From assembly GCF_900111575.1 (NCBI RefSeq), contig NZ_FOIF01000003.1, forward strand, positions 39,510 to 103,509: 64,000 bases of DNA. Direction: 5' to 3'. Below the pieces are notes generated by a model. That model had not been told where the DNA came from. It worked only from the letters and a program-made list of their open reading frames with translations, and did not search any database. The position numbers were made by a program, and so were the translations under genes. Source of the DNA: Anaerobranca gottschalkii DSM 13577. GTDB taxonomy: Bacteria > Bacillota > Proteinivoracia > Proteinivoracales > Proteinivoracaceae. Shown here piece by piece: positions 63,809 through 64,000 of the stretch (position 1 is its first letter; each line of letters starts with the position of its first letter).

Positions 63809-64000
63809 ATGAGAAAAATAAACTGTTATTCCAACGAATTCTATTATAACCAATTTTTCGAAAAAGGGCAACAGGAAATTAATTTTGATCTTTATCAAAT
63901 AGGATTACCGTCAGACGATCCAGTCTATACCCTAAAAAAAGTAATGGAGGAGATGGATTTTTCTAGCTTAATTGCTAATTATTCAAATAAGGGTAGAAAA
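63809..64000 (+). CDS. Transposase, 3' end outside the window
   Basis: Only 64 codons are visible. The sequence includes QINFDLYQIGLPSDD-like text (EINFDLYQIGLPSDDPVYTL) followed by KKVMEEMDFSSLIANYSNKG. This matches the N-terminal pattern of IS1182/IS5-superfamily DDE transposases (DDPVYTLKxVMEExDFSxL). The catalytic residues lie beyond the edge. A TATAAT-like box lies about 10 bases upstream and no strong ribosome binding site is visible, as is common for transposases. Confidence 0.8.
   Translation, partial: MRKINCYSNEFYYNQFFEKGQQEINFDLYQIGLPSDDPVYTLKKVMEEMDFSSLIANYSNKGRK

Larger units (their letters stand above)
63679..64000 (+). mobile_element. Left end of an insertion sequence, IS1182-like, continuing beyond the window
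   Basis: After repeat B come GGGCTGTCGGG (a candidate terminal repeat), a strong hairpin and then a transposase gene. The right end lies outside the window, so terminal repeats and target duplications cannot be checked. The left boundary is approximate. Confidence 0.7.

Overview
The window is low-GC DNA (roughly one third G+C by eye) with strong GGAGG-type ribosome binding sites, clean hairpin-plus-T-run terminators and densely packed operons. Spore germination genes (GerA, GerB and GerC types, a SleB-type lytic enzyme, a DUF1657 protein), pyruvate formate-lyase with its activase, a class 1B dihydroorotate dehydrogenase and PyrR-type leaders all point to an anaerobic, endospore-forming Clostridia-class Firmicute. 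I suspect something near Anaerobranca, but that is a guess from gene content. No rRNA, tRNA or CRISPR array was seen.

Layout. 1-2.6 kb: the end of a phosphoglucomutase/phosphomannomutase gene and a mannose-6-phosphate isomerase, more AT-rich than what follows. 2.7-8.4 kb: YtxH and DUF948 envelope-stress-like proteins, a GH31 alpha-glucosidase, a PLD/cardiolipin-synthase-like protein, a 275-bp palindromic repeat (copy A) and a DUF368 polyprenyl-phosphate transporter. 8.5-14.4 kb: pyrimidine synthesis as two divergent operons, pyrBI on the minus strand and pyrC-F-K-D-E on the plus strand. Each has its own PyrR-type leader: one appears to act on translation (pyrB), the other by transcription attenuation (pyrC). 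14.5-19 kb: a spore germination receptor set with the B subunit gene divergent from A-C and a small membrane protein. 19-33.3 kb: housekeeping genes (two DegV proteins, pflB-pflA, a DEAD-box helicase, a ClC channel, Nudix, SleB, a YdjG/YdjI-like zinc-ribbon/SPFH pair, DeoD).

33.4-51.3 kb is a defence island. In order it holds an MqsR-like toxin with a zinc-finger/HTH/Panacea antitoxin; a two-gene module of a 1022-aa protein of unknown function ending in an RNA polymerase alpha-CTD-like helix-hairpin-helix domain and a 1570-aa helicase with a DUF1998-type C-terminus (Druantia type III-like in layout, identity unproven); a broken nuclease gene; three small unknown genes; and a complete type I restriction-modification operon (hsdM-hsdS-hsdR). 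HsdS is an internal duplication with TAEL-type 12-bp repeats. The helicase module is the best candidate here for something not yet described.

51.5-63.4 kb returns to housekeeping genes: DUF1622, an N-terminally short esterase, an M3 oligoendopeptidase, YgiQ, two paralogous S-adenosylmethionine decarboxylases flanking an MscS channel, a phosphoglycolate phosphatase-like HAD, a flavin reductase-like protein and a YxlEFG-like ABC transporter operon. The window ends with the second, inverted copy of the 275-bp repeat (copy B). It is abutted by the left end of an insertion sequence whose transposase runs off the edge.
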